Assembly (NCBI GenBank): GCA_964589725.1
Contig: CAZPUJ010000057.1
Coordinates: forward strand, 1-19,395
Source of the DNA: CAYSHJ01 sp964589725
GTDB taxonomy: Bacteria > Planctomycetota > Planctomycetia > Planctomycetales > Planctomycetaceae
DNA length: 19,395 nt
Direction: 5' to 3'
Shown here: positions 1-5,145 of the stretch, piece by piece
How positions within the stretch are numbered: position 1 is the stretch's first letter
Layout of the letters: the number at the start of each line of letters is the position of its first letter
Notes under the pieces: model-generated
The model's input: the letters and a program-made list of their open reading frames with translations, nothing else
What the model was told of the DNA's origin: nothing
Database searches by the model: none
Translations under genes and position numbers: made by a program

Positions 1-993
1 CCAACGGAGACTTCAAAACCAGAACCCGACCCCGACTGGGACCCGGCGAATGTTCACGAGTTGGCCGTTCTCACTGGACACACCGACTTGGTCACGAGCG
101 TGGCGTTTAGCCCGGACGGGAACCGGCTGGCGTCGGCAAGCTGGGATCAGACGGTGAAGGTGTGGGACGCCACGAGCGGTCAGGAGACGCTCACGTCGAA
201 AGGGCATACCAGCAAGGTCACGAGCGTGACGTTTAGCCCGGACGGGAAACGGCTGGCGTCGACAACGGAAGGCGACGATCAGACGGTGAAGGTGAAGGTG
301 TTGGACTCGGACCGAGGTACCACCAATCGTGCGATGCTGACATTGAACGGACATACCGGCCGGGTCAATAGCGTGGCGTTTACCCCGGACGGGAGATGGC
401 TGGCGTCGGCAAGCGACGATGAGACTGTGAAGGTGTGGGACGCCGCGAGCGGTCAGGAGACCCTCACGTTGAAAGGGCATACCAGCGGCGTGAAGAGCGT
501 GACGTTTAGCCCGGACGGTAAACGGCTGGCGTCGGCAAGCTTGGATGAGACGGTAAAGGTATGGGACGCTACGAGCGGTCAGGAGACCCTCACATTGAAA
601 GGGCACACGGGATGGGTCACGAGCGTGGCGTTTAGCGTGGACGGGAAACGGCTGGCGTCGGCAAGCGACGATGAGACTGTGAAGGTGTGGGACGCCACAA
701 GCGGTCAGGAGACGCTCACGTTGAAAGGACATACCAGCCGGGTCACGAGTGTGACGTTTAGCCCGGACGGGAAACGGCTGGCGTCGGCAAGCTTGGATCA
801 GACGGTAAAGGTGTGGGACGCGCGGCCGTTGACGCCGGAGTTGCGGGCCGAGCGCGAGGCACTGAGTCTGATTCACTTTCTGCGCGACCAGGGCCAACCA
901 AAAACAGAATGGCTCAACGCTATCTCGGCGGACCAGACGATCAGCGAACCCGTCCGCCAGCGCGCCGTACAATTCGCTCGCGAGTGGAAATAA
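1..993 (+). CDS. WD40-repeat protein, C-terminal part (5' end outside window)
   Basis: The frame is open from base 1, so the true start lies left of the window. Six WD40 blades are visible, each with the GH...SVAFSPDG...LASAS.D.TVKVWDA pattern. Blade 2 is irregular, with an extra EGDD stretch and no clean WD. Blades 3-6 repeat with an exact 126-bp (42-codon) period. The last blade is followed by a ~57-residue tail beginning ARPLTPELRAEREALSL and ending FAREWK. From memory, this kind of tail closes WD40 proteins and WD40-containing Ser/Thr kinases of planctomycetes. WD40 propellers are protein-interaction platforms; whether a kinase or other domain precedes them cannot be seen. Only about six blades are in view, so more may lie upstream. 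The tail DNA recurs five more times downstream as orphan fragments. Confidence 0.9.
   Translation, partial: PTETSKPEPDPDWDPANVHELAVLTGHTDLVTSVAFSPDGNRLASASWDQTVKVWDATSGQETLTSKGHTSKVTSVTFSPDGKRLASTTEGDDQTVKVKVLDSDRGTTNRAMLTLNGHTGRVNSVAFTPDGRWLASASDDETVKVWDAASGQETLTLKGHTSGVKSVTFSPDGKRLASASLDETVKVWDATSGQETLTLKGHTGWVTSVAFSVDGKRLASASDDETVKVWDATSGQETLTLKGHTSRVTSVTFSPDGKRLASASLDQTVKVWDARPLTPELRAEREALSLIHFLRDQGQPKTEWLNAISADQTISEPVRQRAVQFAREWK
61..823 (+). repeat. Tandem WD40 blade repeats, 126-bp period
   Basis: The anchor GGTCAGGAGAC occurs at 178, 451, 577 and 703; the last three are exactly 126 bp apart. The intervening DNA is nearly identical between units, including synonymous positions. This suggests recent amplification or gene conversion between blades. 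Blade 2 (about 210-340) breaks the period. Confidence 0.85.
811..993 (+). repeat. WD40 C-terminal tail module, copy 1 (in the intact gene)
   Basis: This is the reference copy of the dispersed repeat. It runs from the VWDA of the last blade through PLTPELRAERE to the stop codon of the WD40 gene. Five further copies on the same strand follow within 3.8 kb. This copy has Leu (PLTP) where copies 2 and 6 have Trp (PWTP). Confidence 0.85.
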
Positions 994-1002
994 CTTTGGA
1001 GT

Positions 1003-1103
1003 GCTGCGACCGGAGTCGCAGCTTTTCATTGGGTGTTGTTGTGTATTCCGCTCGGACGCTTCGCACAGCGCGTTTTGAATAGCGACGGCACTGGCCGTCG
1101 CAG
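1003..1103. repeat. Two hairpins between tail copies 1 and 2; first may act as terminator
   Basis: The first hairpin is GCTGCGAC-CGGA-GTCGCAGC at 1003-1022, an 8-bp stem followed by TTTT. It starts 10 bp after the WD40 stop and could terminate transcription. The second is GCGACGGC-ACTG-GCCGTCGC at 1082-1101, an 8-bp stem. The outer arms share the core CTGCGAC in inverted orientation, so the two may form one paired-hairpin (REPIN-like) element. That pairing is weaker than in the elements at 1297 and 4605. Confidence 0.55.
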
Positions 1104-1114
1104 TCCATATAGAG

Positions 1115-1300
1115 GTGTGGAACGCGCGGCCGTGGACGCCGGAGTTGCGAGCAGAGCGTGAGGCACTGAGTCTGATTCACTTCCTGCGTGACCAGGGCCA
1201 ACCCCGGTCCGAATGACTCGACGCCATCTCATCCAACCAAACCCTCAACGAACCCGTCCGCCAACGCGCCCTGCAATTCGCCCGCGAGTGGAAGCCGTAG
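1115..1300 (+). pseudogene. Orphan WD40 tail, copy 2 (in-frame stop)
   Basis: The sequence translates as VWNARPWTPELRAEREALSL and continues to FAREWKP and a TAG at 1298-1300, so it begins inside the last WD40 blade. The conserved EWL codon for Trp is TGA at 1214-1216, a single G-to-A change. There is no start codon and no blade upstream. It is best read as the 3' remnant of a WD40 paralogue different from the upstream gene, because it has PWTP rather than PLTP. DNA identity to the other copies is high. Confidence 0.8.
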
Positions 1301-1424
1301 GTTGGGACTCCGTCCCGACCGAATGGGTGTGGTCAGAACGAGCGTGCGACGTCGCGGCGAGGCGCGCGTGGGAAACTCAATTGTGAAAACATCAAGAGAG
1401 AGTCGGGACAGAGTCCCAACCTAC
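1297..1424. repeat. REPIN/MITE-like element with 23-bp inverted repeats
   Basis: The arms at 1297-1319 and 1402-1424 are reverse complements over 23 bp with one mismatch. Each arm is itself a small hairpin: GGGAC-TCC-GTCCC on the left and GGGAC-AGA-GTCCC on the right. The core holds no reading frame of note. The left arm begins within the last codons of tail copy 2 and the right arm ends where tail copy 3 begins, so the element sits exactly at the junction. Inverted pairs of short palindromes a hundred or so bases apart are the layout of REPINs, moved by RAYT-type transposases; no transposase is present here. Confidence 0.7.
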
Positions 1425-1576
1425 GAGCGGAGCGTGAGGCACTAAGTCTGATCCGCTTCCTGCGTGACCAAGGCCAACCCCAGGCCGAATGGCTCGACGC
1501 CATCTCCTCCGACCAAACCCTCAGCGAACCCGTCCGCCAACGCGCCCTGCAATTCGCTCGCGAATGGAAGCCGTAA
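1424..1576 (+). pseudogene. Orphan WD40 tail, copy 3 (5'-truncated)
   Basis: Homology starts at the codons for RAEREALSLIRFLRDQGQ and continues through EWL...FAREWKP to TAA at 1574-1576. The frame is uninterrupted, but there is no start codon, and the 5' part of the module is replaced by the arm of the element at 1297-1424. It is immediately followed by the first toxin-antitoxin module. Confidence 0.8.
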
Positions 1577-1630
1577 GTCGCTCCCATCGGGAATTGCCGT
1601 TGGCCAACCTTGTTGTGGCTCGTTACGCTC

Positions 1631-1653
1631 TTGACAGGTTTGTGGAATTTCCA
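1631..1653 (+). promoter_or_regulatory. Possible -35 box and small operator before the HTH/VapC module
   Basis: A TTGACA hexamer lies at 1631-1636. A short palindrome, TGGAA-T-TTCCA, lies at 1642-1652, upstream of the antitoxin start at 1684. No convincing -10 box is at the right distance. HTH antitoxins usually bind their own promoter, so this palindrome is a candidate site only. Confidence 0.2.
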
Positions 1654-1683
1654 ACGTCGGACACAGTTTGTCAAAGGCTCAAC

Positions 1684-2043
1684 ATGGCTGCGGTGGCCAC
1701 CAAATCGCGACGGAGTTCTCATCAAACACGCCAGCGCGTCGAGCAGTTCGACGTCGTTGGTGATGTGCTGACCTTGGCCGAGGCAGCCAAGTATCTGCGT
1801 GTTTCTGAAGACGAAGTTGTCCAACTCACGATGCGACGAGGGTTGCCCGGTCGCCGAGCGGGACAAGACTGGCGATTCTTGAAGGAGGCTCTGCAAGACT
1901 GGTTGAAACGCCCCGAACCGCCGACGGACAACGCCGTGTTCTTGGAACTCGCCGGTAAATTCCAAGACGATCCCTTTCTGGAAGAAATCGTCGCTGACGC
2001 CTATCGCCAGCGAGGCCGCCCGATCACGGAGTCGGCGAAATGA
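1684..2043 (+). CDS. HTH (MerR/excisionase-type) antitoxin of a VapC-family module
   Basis: The protein has 119 residues. Residues ~30-75 contain an excisionase-type winged helix-turn-helix (LTLAEAAKYLRVSEDEV, then GLPGRRAGQDWRF), expected to bind DNA. The C-terminal part (NAVFLELAGKFQDDPFLEE) is an acidic/hydrophobic segment of the kind that wraps and neutralises a toxin. I chose the ATG at 1684 because AAAGG lies 6 bp upstream and the frame upstream of it reads through tail copy 3 out of its own frame. Its stop overlaps the toxin start (ATGA, 2040-2043), indicating translational coupling. It likely represses its own operon and neutralises the downstream PIN toxin. An HTH antitoxin in front of a PIN toxin is a known arrangement, but I cannot name a specific subfamily. 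Confidence 0.8.
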   Translation: MAAVATKSRRSSHQTRQRVEQFDVVGDVLTLAEAAKYLRVSEDEVVQLTMRRGLPGRRAGQDWRFLKEALQDWLKRPEPPTDNAVFLELAGKFQDDPFLEEIVADAYRQRGRPITESAK

Positions 2044-2459
2044 TTTTGCTCGACACGGACACGCTGTCGCTGCTGATGCGACATCATCCGGGTTTGACCA
2101 AACGCATTGCCGCCAGCGAACCGGTTGCAATCACTGTGATTTCGCGTTTGGAAATTCTCCAAGGTCGGATCGCATCCATCTTGAAGGCCGCCGACGGCCC
2201 ACAACTGTTGCAAGCACAACATTGGCTCCGCGAAAGCGAAGAATTCTTGAGACCTCTTCCCTGCGTCCACTTCGACACGGCGTCAGCAGGCATCTTTGAC
2301 GGTCTTCGCGCAGACAAACGGCGCCGCAAAATTGGCCGAGCCGACTGGCTCATCGCCAGCATTGCACTGGCTCACCACGCCACGTTGGTGACGCGGAATC
2401 TGAAGCACTTCCAACAGGTTCCCGGCCTGCAAGTCGAAAACTGGGCCGACTCTCCGTGA
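2040..2459 (+). CDS. vapC: VapC-type PIN-domain ribonuclease toxin
   Basis: The 139 residues match the usual size of VapC toxins. The acidic PIN residues are visible: Asp in MILLDTDTLS near the N-terminus, Glu in ISRLEIL (~residue 39), Asp in GRADWLIASIAL (~101) and the TRNLKHF motif near the end. PIN toxins are Mg-dependent RNases, typically cleaving tRNA or rRNA. The ATG overlaps the antitoxin stop by four bases, so the pair is translated together. Tail copy 4 starts about 25 bp after the stop. The gene appears intact. Confidence 0.87.
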   Translation: MILLDTDTLSLLMRHHPGLTKRIAASEPVAITVISRLEILQGRIASILKAADGPQLLQAQHWLRESEEFLRPLPCVHFDTASAGIFDGLRADKRRRKIGRADWLIASIALAHHATLVTRNLKHFQQVPGLQVENWADSP

Positions 2460-2483
2460 GCGCCGATGGTCCAAGGAACGCTT

Positions 2484-2662
2484 TGGACGCATCACCGTAG
2501 ACTCTGAAGTTGCGAGCGGAGCGTAAGGCTCTGAGTCTGATTCACTTCCTGCGTGACCAGGGCCGACCCCAGTCCGAATGGCTCAACGCCATCTCGGCGG
2601 GCCAGACCATCAGTCCGCCGCGGCGGATCCGCCAGCGCGCCCTGCAATTCGCTCGCGAATGT
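2484..2662 (+). pseudogene. Orphan WD40 tail, copy 4
   Basis: The copy aligns from the VWDA region of the last blade (with a 1-base gap near 2487) to FARE. The codon equivalent to Trp in PWTP is TAG at 2498-2500, and there is no blade upstream. In place of EPVR it reads PPRRIR, because the palindrome TCCGCCGCGGCGGA (2614-2627) adds six bases. After FARE the sequence leaves the family. A short open frame (2510-2701, TTG start) crosses it but is unlikely to be a gene. Confidence 0.8.
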
Positions 2663-2771
2663 GGACAAATGCTGCTTTGGCGGATTTACGCGGAAGACTG
2701 AGAAGATGAAATAGCGATTTCCAAATCTCCCTGGTACGCTGTCGGTGGTACATCGAACAAGGAGCCAACCC

Positions 2772-2966
2772 ATGTCAACGCGAAATACAACCCGGGTCCG
2801 CCGGACCCAGAGCAGTGCCGAGAAAGCCATCTATGCGAAATCTCGGCAGGAGTTCAGTGCCGCGGATTTGCAAAAATTCACAAAAGACGAACAAGGCATT
2901 CCTTTAGACACCGTCATTCAGGAAATGCAACAGATCCAACGACCTGCCCGTCCCAGGAAGGTCTGA
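2772..2966 (+). CDS. Putative antitoxin of a RelE/ParE-like module
   Basis: The protein has 64 residues, MSTRNTTRVRR followed by a basic/polar helical protein ending RPARPRKV. I do not recognise the family. It starts with ATG at 2772 behind a good ribosome-binding site (AAGGAG, 7 bp upstream). It ends 2 bp before the next gene, a RelE/ParE-like toxin. Size, charge and position make it the likely antitoxin, with the TTVIQEM-like central helix possibly the toxin-contacting part. It lies between tail copies 4 and 5. The antitoxin role is inferred from context only. Confidence 0.65.
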   Translation: MSTRNTTRVRRTQSSAEKAIYAKSRQEFSAADLQKFTKDEQGIPLDTVIQEMQQIQRPARPRKV

Positions 2967-2968
2967 AG

Positions 2969-3280
2969 ATGGCCCATTCCGCAAGCAACGGTGGGCGTTT
3001 TGAGGTGCGGTGTTCACGATTGATCGCGAAGCGTCTCCAACAAATCCAAAGTCGGGCAAAGACACAGGGACGCGGCGCGCAAGTGCTTTCCGCGATTCGC
3101 GCGATTTACCACCGGCTGTCAAGCGATCCGCTGGAGTTCGGTGAACCGCTCTACCGATTGCCGGCCTTGCGACTTCAAGTCCGACACGGCGTGGCCGGGC
3201 CACTCCTGATCTATTTTGCGGTCCATGAAGACCAGCCGCTCGTCTTCATCAAAGGCGTGACGTTCTTGGCGCAAGAATGA
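2969..3280 (+). CDS. RelE/ParE-superfamily-like toxin
   Basis: The 103 residues are typical of RelE/ParE toxins. The N-terminal half is helical (LIAKRLQQIQSRAKTQGRG, AIRAIYHRLSSDP). The C-terminal half has the beta-sheet pattern LRLQVRHGVAGPLLIYFAV, then HEDQPLVFIKGVTFL, like the core sheet of this fold. RelE members cleave mRNA on the ribosome and ParE members poison gyrase; the sequence does not let me choose. It starts 2 bp after the presumed antitoxin stop, so the pair is an operon. Tail copy 5 follows ~50 bp after the stop. Confidence 0.6.
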   Translation: MAHSASNGGRFEVRCSRLIAKRLQQIQSRAKTQGRGAQVLSAIRAIYHRLSSDPLEFGEPLYRLPALRLQVRHGVAGPLLIYFAVHEDQPLVFIKGVTFLAQE

Positions 3281-3327
3281 GGCGCGTGATTGGGTCGCGT
3301 AAGGACTGACTCGCAAGGATTGCCACA

Positions 3328-3513
3328 CCCGAGTTGCGTGCCGAGCATGAGTCCGCTGCGACGGATGAGTCTGATTCACTTCCTGCGAGACCAGGGCCAA
3401 CCGCAGTCCGAATGGCTCGCCGCCCTCTCGGCGGACCAGACCCTTCCGCCAAAGGCGGACCGCGGCGGATCCACCAACGCGCCCTGCAATTCGCTCGCGA
3501 ATGGAAGCCGTAG
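3328..3513 (+). pseudogene. Orphan WD40 tail, copy 5 (frameshifted)
   Basis: Homology starts at the equivalent of TPELRAE and ends with EWKP-TAG at 3511-3513. A ~10-bp insertion near 3350-3360 shifts the frame before SLIHFLRDQGQ. A second insertion at 3445-3469 comprises two GGCGGA-type palindromic pieces (TCCGCC-AAA-GGCGGA, then CCGCGGCGGA) and shifts it again. The sequence cannot encode a functional tail. Confidence 0.75.
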
Positions 3514-3635
3514 GATGTGCATTCTTGCCCGTCCGCGGTTGCGACGCTTGGATGACGAAGACAAAGACGGCCAAGAGTGGCCATTCTACGCGACGAGACG
3601 TTGATTCAGTTCGGCGGCGTTTCTATGGTGGTTTG

Positions 3636-4064
3636 ATGCCGACTCCGCAAATCGTCATCGACACGAATGTGCTGGTCGCTGGGCTGCGATCAAAACGTGG
3701 CCGGGCGTTCGAGTTGCTGTCGCTTGTCGGAGCGGGAGCCTTCGACATTCATCTCTCCGTGCCGTTAGTGTTGGAATACGAGGAGGTCTTGTTGAGAGAA
3801 CGGTCGAGATTGGCGATTTCGGAGTCGGCTGTGCAGACCGTGTTCAACTACCATTGCGCGGCTGCGACGCACCACGAAATCTTTTTCCTTTGGCGTCCTT
3901 ACCTGCCGGATGCCGAAGACGACATGCTGCTGGAACTGGCCGTCAAAGCCGGTTGCCAATTCATCGTCACCGACAACTCACGTGACTTCGCGGGGATCGA
4001 ACAGTTCGGTTTGCAGGCCGTGACCCCCGCCGAGTTCCTGAAGCTGATTGGAAACTTGCCATGA
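3636..4064 (+). CDS. PIN-family toxin (putative toxin component, COG1569-like)
   Basis: The protein has 142 residues. It opens with MPTPQIVIDTNVLVAGL, with the first PIN Asp in IDTN. Glu lies in LEYEEVL (~residue 47), Asp in DAEDDMLLELA (~95), and a further Asp in FIVTDNSRDF (~114). This is the pattern of the 'toxin component, PIN family' group, presumed RNases. I placed the start at ATG 3636 because the PIN fold begins right there; the open frame extends upstream to 3501 but reads through tail copy 5 and looks non-coding. A small hairpin (GGCCA-AGAG-TGGCC, 3569-3582) lies upstream and could be regulatory. The order is reversed, with the toxin before its partner. The stop overlaps the next start as ATGA (4061-4064). 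Confidence 0.82.
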   Translation: MPTPQIVIDTNVLVAGLRSKRGRAFELLSLVGAGAFDIHLSVPLVLEYEEVLLRERSRLAISESAVQTVFNYHCAAATHHEIFFLWRPYLPDAEDDMLLELAVKAGCQFIVTDNSRDFAGIEQFGLQAVTPAEFLKLIGNLP

Positions 4065-4294
4065 GCACTCTGGTCGTTCGCTTGCCCGAATCGCTTCACA
4101 AGAATTTGCAGTCCGTGGCGGAACGCGAAGGTATTACCATCGACCAATTCGTCTCGACGTCGATCGCCGAAAAGATGTCGGCCCTGATGACGCAGGACTA
4201 CTTGACCGAGCGAGCGGCCAAAGCCAATCGCGAACAATACATCGCCGCTCTGTCCGAAGTGCCGGACGTCGAACCCGACGACTTTGACAAGTAG
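4061..4294 (+). CDS. Ribbon-helix-helix-like antitoxin paired with PIN toxin
   Basis: The protein has 77 residues. The N-terminus MSTLVVRLPESLHKNLQSVA fits a ribbon-helix-helix DNA-binding unit, a short beta strand followed by two helices (next: EREGITIDQFVSTSIAEKM). The acidic C-terminus (EVPDVEPDDFDK) is typical of a flexible toxin-neutralising tail. The ATGA overlap with the PIN gene implies coupled translation. Such small CopG/HicB-like proteins are commonly found next to COG1569-like PIN proteins. It likely autoregulates the pair. Tail copy 6 begins ~90 bp downstream. Confidence 0.75.
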   Translation: MSTLVVRLPESLHKNLQSVAEREGITIDQFVSTSIAEKMSALMTQDYLTERAAKANREQYIAALSEVPDVEPDDFDK

Positions 4295-4383
4295 CAACTC
4301 ATTGAGGGGCAGAACTCATGGCCGCGTGTTCTTCCCGTGTCATGATCGTCGCGTTGTCAATATGTTCGCAGGGACAGGAATTG

Positions 4384-4603
4384 GCTCGTGTCAGCAAGCC
4401 GCAAGCCGAGTGTGAAAATGTGGGACGCGCGGCCGTGGACTCCTGAGTTGCGTGCGGAGCGTGAGGCTCGGAGCCTGATTCACTTCCTGCGTGACCAGGG
4501 CCAACCCCAGTCCGCATGGCTCGACGCCATCGCTGCGGACCAGACCATCAGTTCGCCGCGGCGGATCCGCCAGCGCGCCCTGCAATTCGCTTGCGAGTGG
4601 AAG
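4384..4603 (+). pseudogene. Orphan WD40 tail, copy 6 (keeps end of last blade)
   Basis: This is the longest orphan. It translates as LVSAS...SVKMWDARPWTPELRAE, so it retains about 14 residues of the last WD40 blade before the tail. It continues through SLIHFLRDQGQPQSAWL to FACEWK, then runs into the element at 4605-4726. The palindromic insert is present as TTCGCCGCGGCGGA at 4552-4565. The frame is open from 4388 (GTG) to 4645, but there is no ribosome-binding site or rest of a propeller. It is a remnant of a WD40 gene rather than a free gene. Confidence 0.8.
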
Positions 4604-4604
4604 C

Positions 4605-4726
4605 AGCCCTGTCGCTCCGCGACAGACAGCCGAGTGTCCAAGTGAGGTGAATTGGCTCAGGTGGGTTGCTCGCGCGATCAATTTCTTGTGGCGTGTTCGG
4701 CGTTCCTGTCGCGGAGCGACAGGGCT
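4605..4726. repeat. REPIN/MITE-like element with perfect 21-bp inverted repeats
   Basis: The arms 4605-4625 and 4706-4726 are perfect reverse complements. Each is a hairpin by itself: CTGTCGC-TCC-GCGACAG on the left and CTGTCGC-GGA-GCGACAG on the right. The ~80 bp between them encodes nothing evident. The element is flanked by near-direct repeats of the tail end (4586-4602 and 4729-4745, 15 of 17 identical). It therefore either sits inside the last bases of a tail copy or separates copy 6 from a vestigial seventh copy. The layout is the same as in the element at 1297-1424, with different arm sequence. Confidence 0.7.
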
Positions 4727-4762
4727 ACTTTGCTGGCGAGTGGAACTAGCAATCTCAAGCAT

Positions 4763-4861
4763 GGCATCGGCGAGACAGAGGGCGGGACGGACTTTGGATT
4801 GTGTCAGGTCCGAGAAGGGAAACGGCACTACGACGACTTCGCCGGCTGCAGGTACACCCAT
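4763..4861 (-). pseudogene. MazF/PemK-like toxin, N-terminal fragment
   Basis: The minus-strand frame starting at 4861 gives MGVPAAGEVVVVPFPFSD followed by LTQSKVRPALCLADA. This is the recognisable N-terminal strand and loop of MazF/PemK endoribonucleases (the V.FPFSDL...RPA motif). The similarity stops after about 33 residues, and the frame then runs into the hairpin element and tail copy 6. About two thirds of a usual ~110-residue toxin is missing, so it is a decayed remnant. It overlaps the end of the truncated antitoxin fragment. Confidence 0.65.
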
Positions 4862-4862
4862 C

Positions 4863-4946
4863 ACGTCGTGGTGTTGTTGTCTGGATCGGTTGCAACAGCC
4901 GCACACTGCCGTCCACTTCCAAAATGCCTTCGATCGTCTGAACCAT
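4863..4946 (-). pseudogene. Antitoxin N-terminal fragment preceding mazF remnant
   Basis: The minus-strand ATG at 4944-4946, with GAGGAG 5 bp upstream, opens MVQTIEGILEVDGSVRLLQP. After about 28 residues it diverges into an Arg/Ser/Cys-rich out-of-frame stretch. This start resembles small antitoxins of the kind found before MazF/PemK toxins (TIEG..E.DG.VRLL). The rest of the antitoxin seems deleted, which places the toxin start almost against it. It is the fourth TA locus in this stretch and the only one on the minus strand. Confidence 0.5.
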
Positions 4947-4977
4947 GATTGCTCCTCGTGAACGCGACACACGGACT

Positions 4978-5113
4978 CTAGTGCTTCGTCAGAGCTAAGA
5001 ATTTGGGTTGCGTGAGCGGCATGGCGTTAGCCGCCGGTCCTCTCGACACCGGCGGCTAGCGCCGTGCCGCTCACTGAGACGAACCCCAGAAGTTAGGGTT
5101 GACGAAGCACTAG
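4978..5113. mobile_element. 136-bp near-palindromic MITE-like element
   Basis: The terminal inverted repeats are 14 bp and perfect (CTAGTGCTTCGTCA at 4978-4991, complement at 5100-5113). The central stem pairs 5012-5038 with 5048-5074: 27 bp with two mismatches, both compatible with G-U pairing, and a 9-base loop. The segments between are partly complementary too, so nearly the whole element folds into one long hairpin. It has no coding capacity. The CTAG ends may include a duplicated target. It lies between the decayed mazEF fragments and the minus-strand remnant at 5146. Confidence 0.75.
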
Positions 5114-5145
5114 CCGCAATCTGTCGAACGACACAATCGTGAAGA

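Noticed and set aside
13..1029. Long minus-strand open frame opposite the WD40 gene (338 residues, repetitive)
   Set aside because: It mirrors the 126-bp WD40 repeats; the plus frame has clear WD40 motifs and the minus product is Arg/His-rich without a recognisable family.
1489..1683. N-terminal extension of the HTH antitoxin frame
   Set aside because: The frame runs through tail copy 3 out of its coding frame and gives low-quality sequence; the ATG at 1684 has a ribosome-binding site and starts the protein proper.
2510..2701. Possible 63-residue gene from a TTG start covering tail copy 4
   Set aside because: It is only the WD40 tail without propeller, preceded immediately by an in-frame stop, with no ribosome-binding site.
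811..4603. CRISPR array or integron attC array as explanation of the repeats
   Set aside because: Repeats are ~150-220 bp, unequal in spacing and clearly derived from a coding tail; there are no short direct repeats with uniform spacers, no cas genes, no integrase, and no attC-like fold common to all copies.
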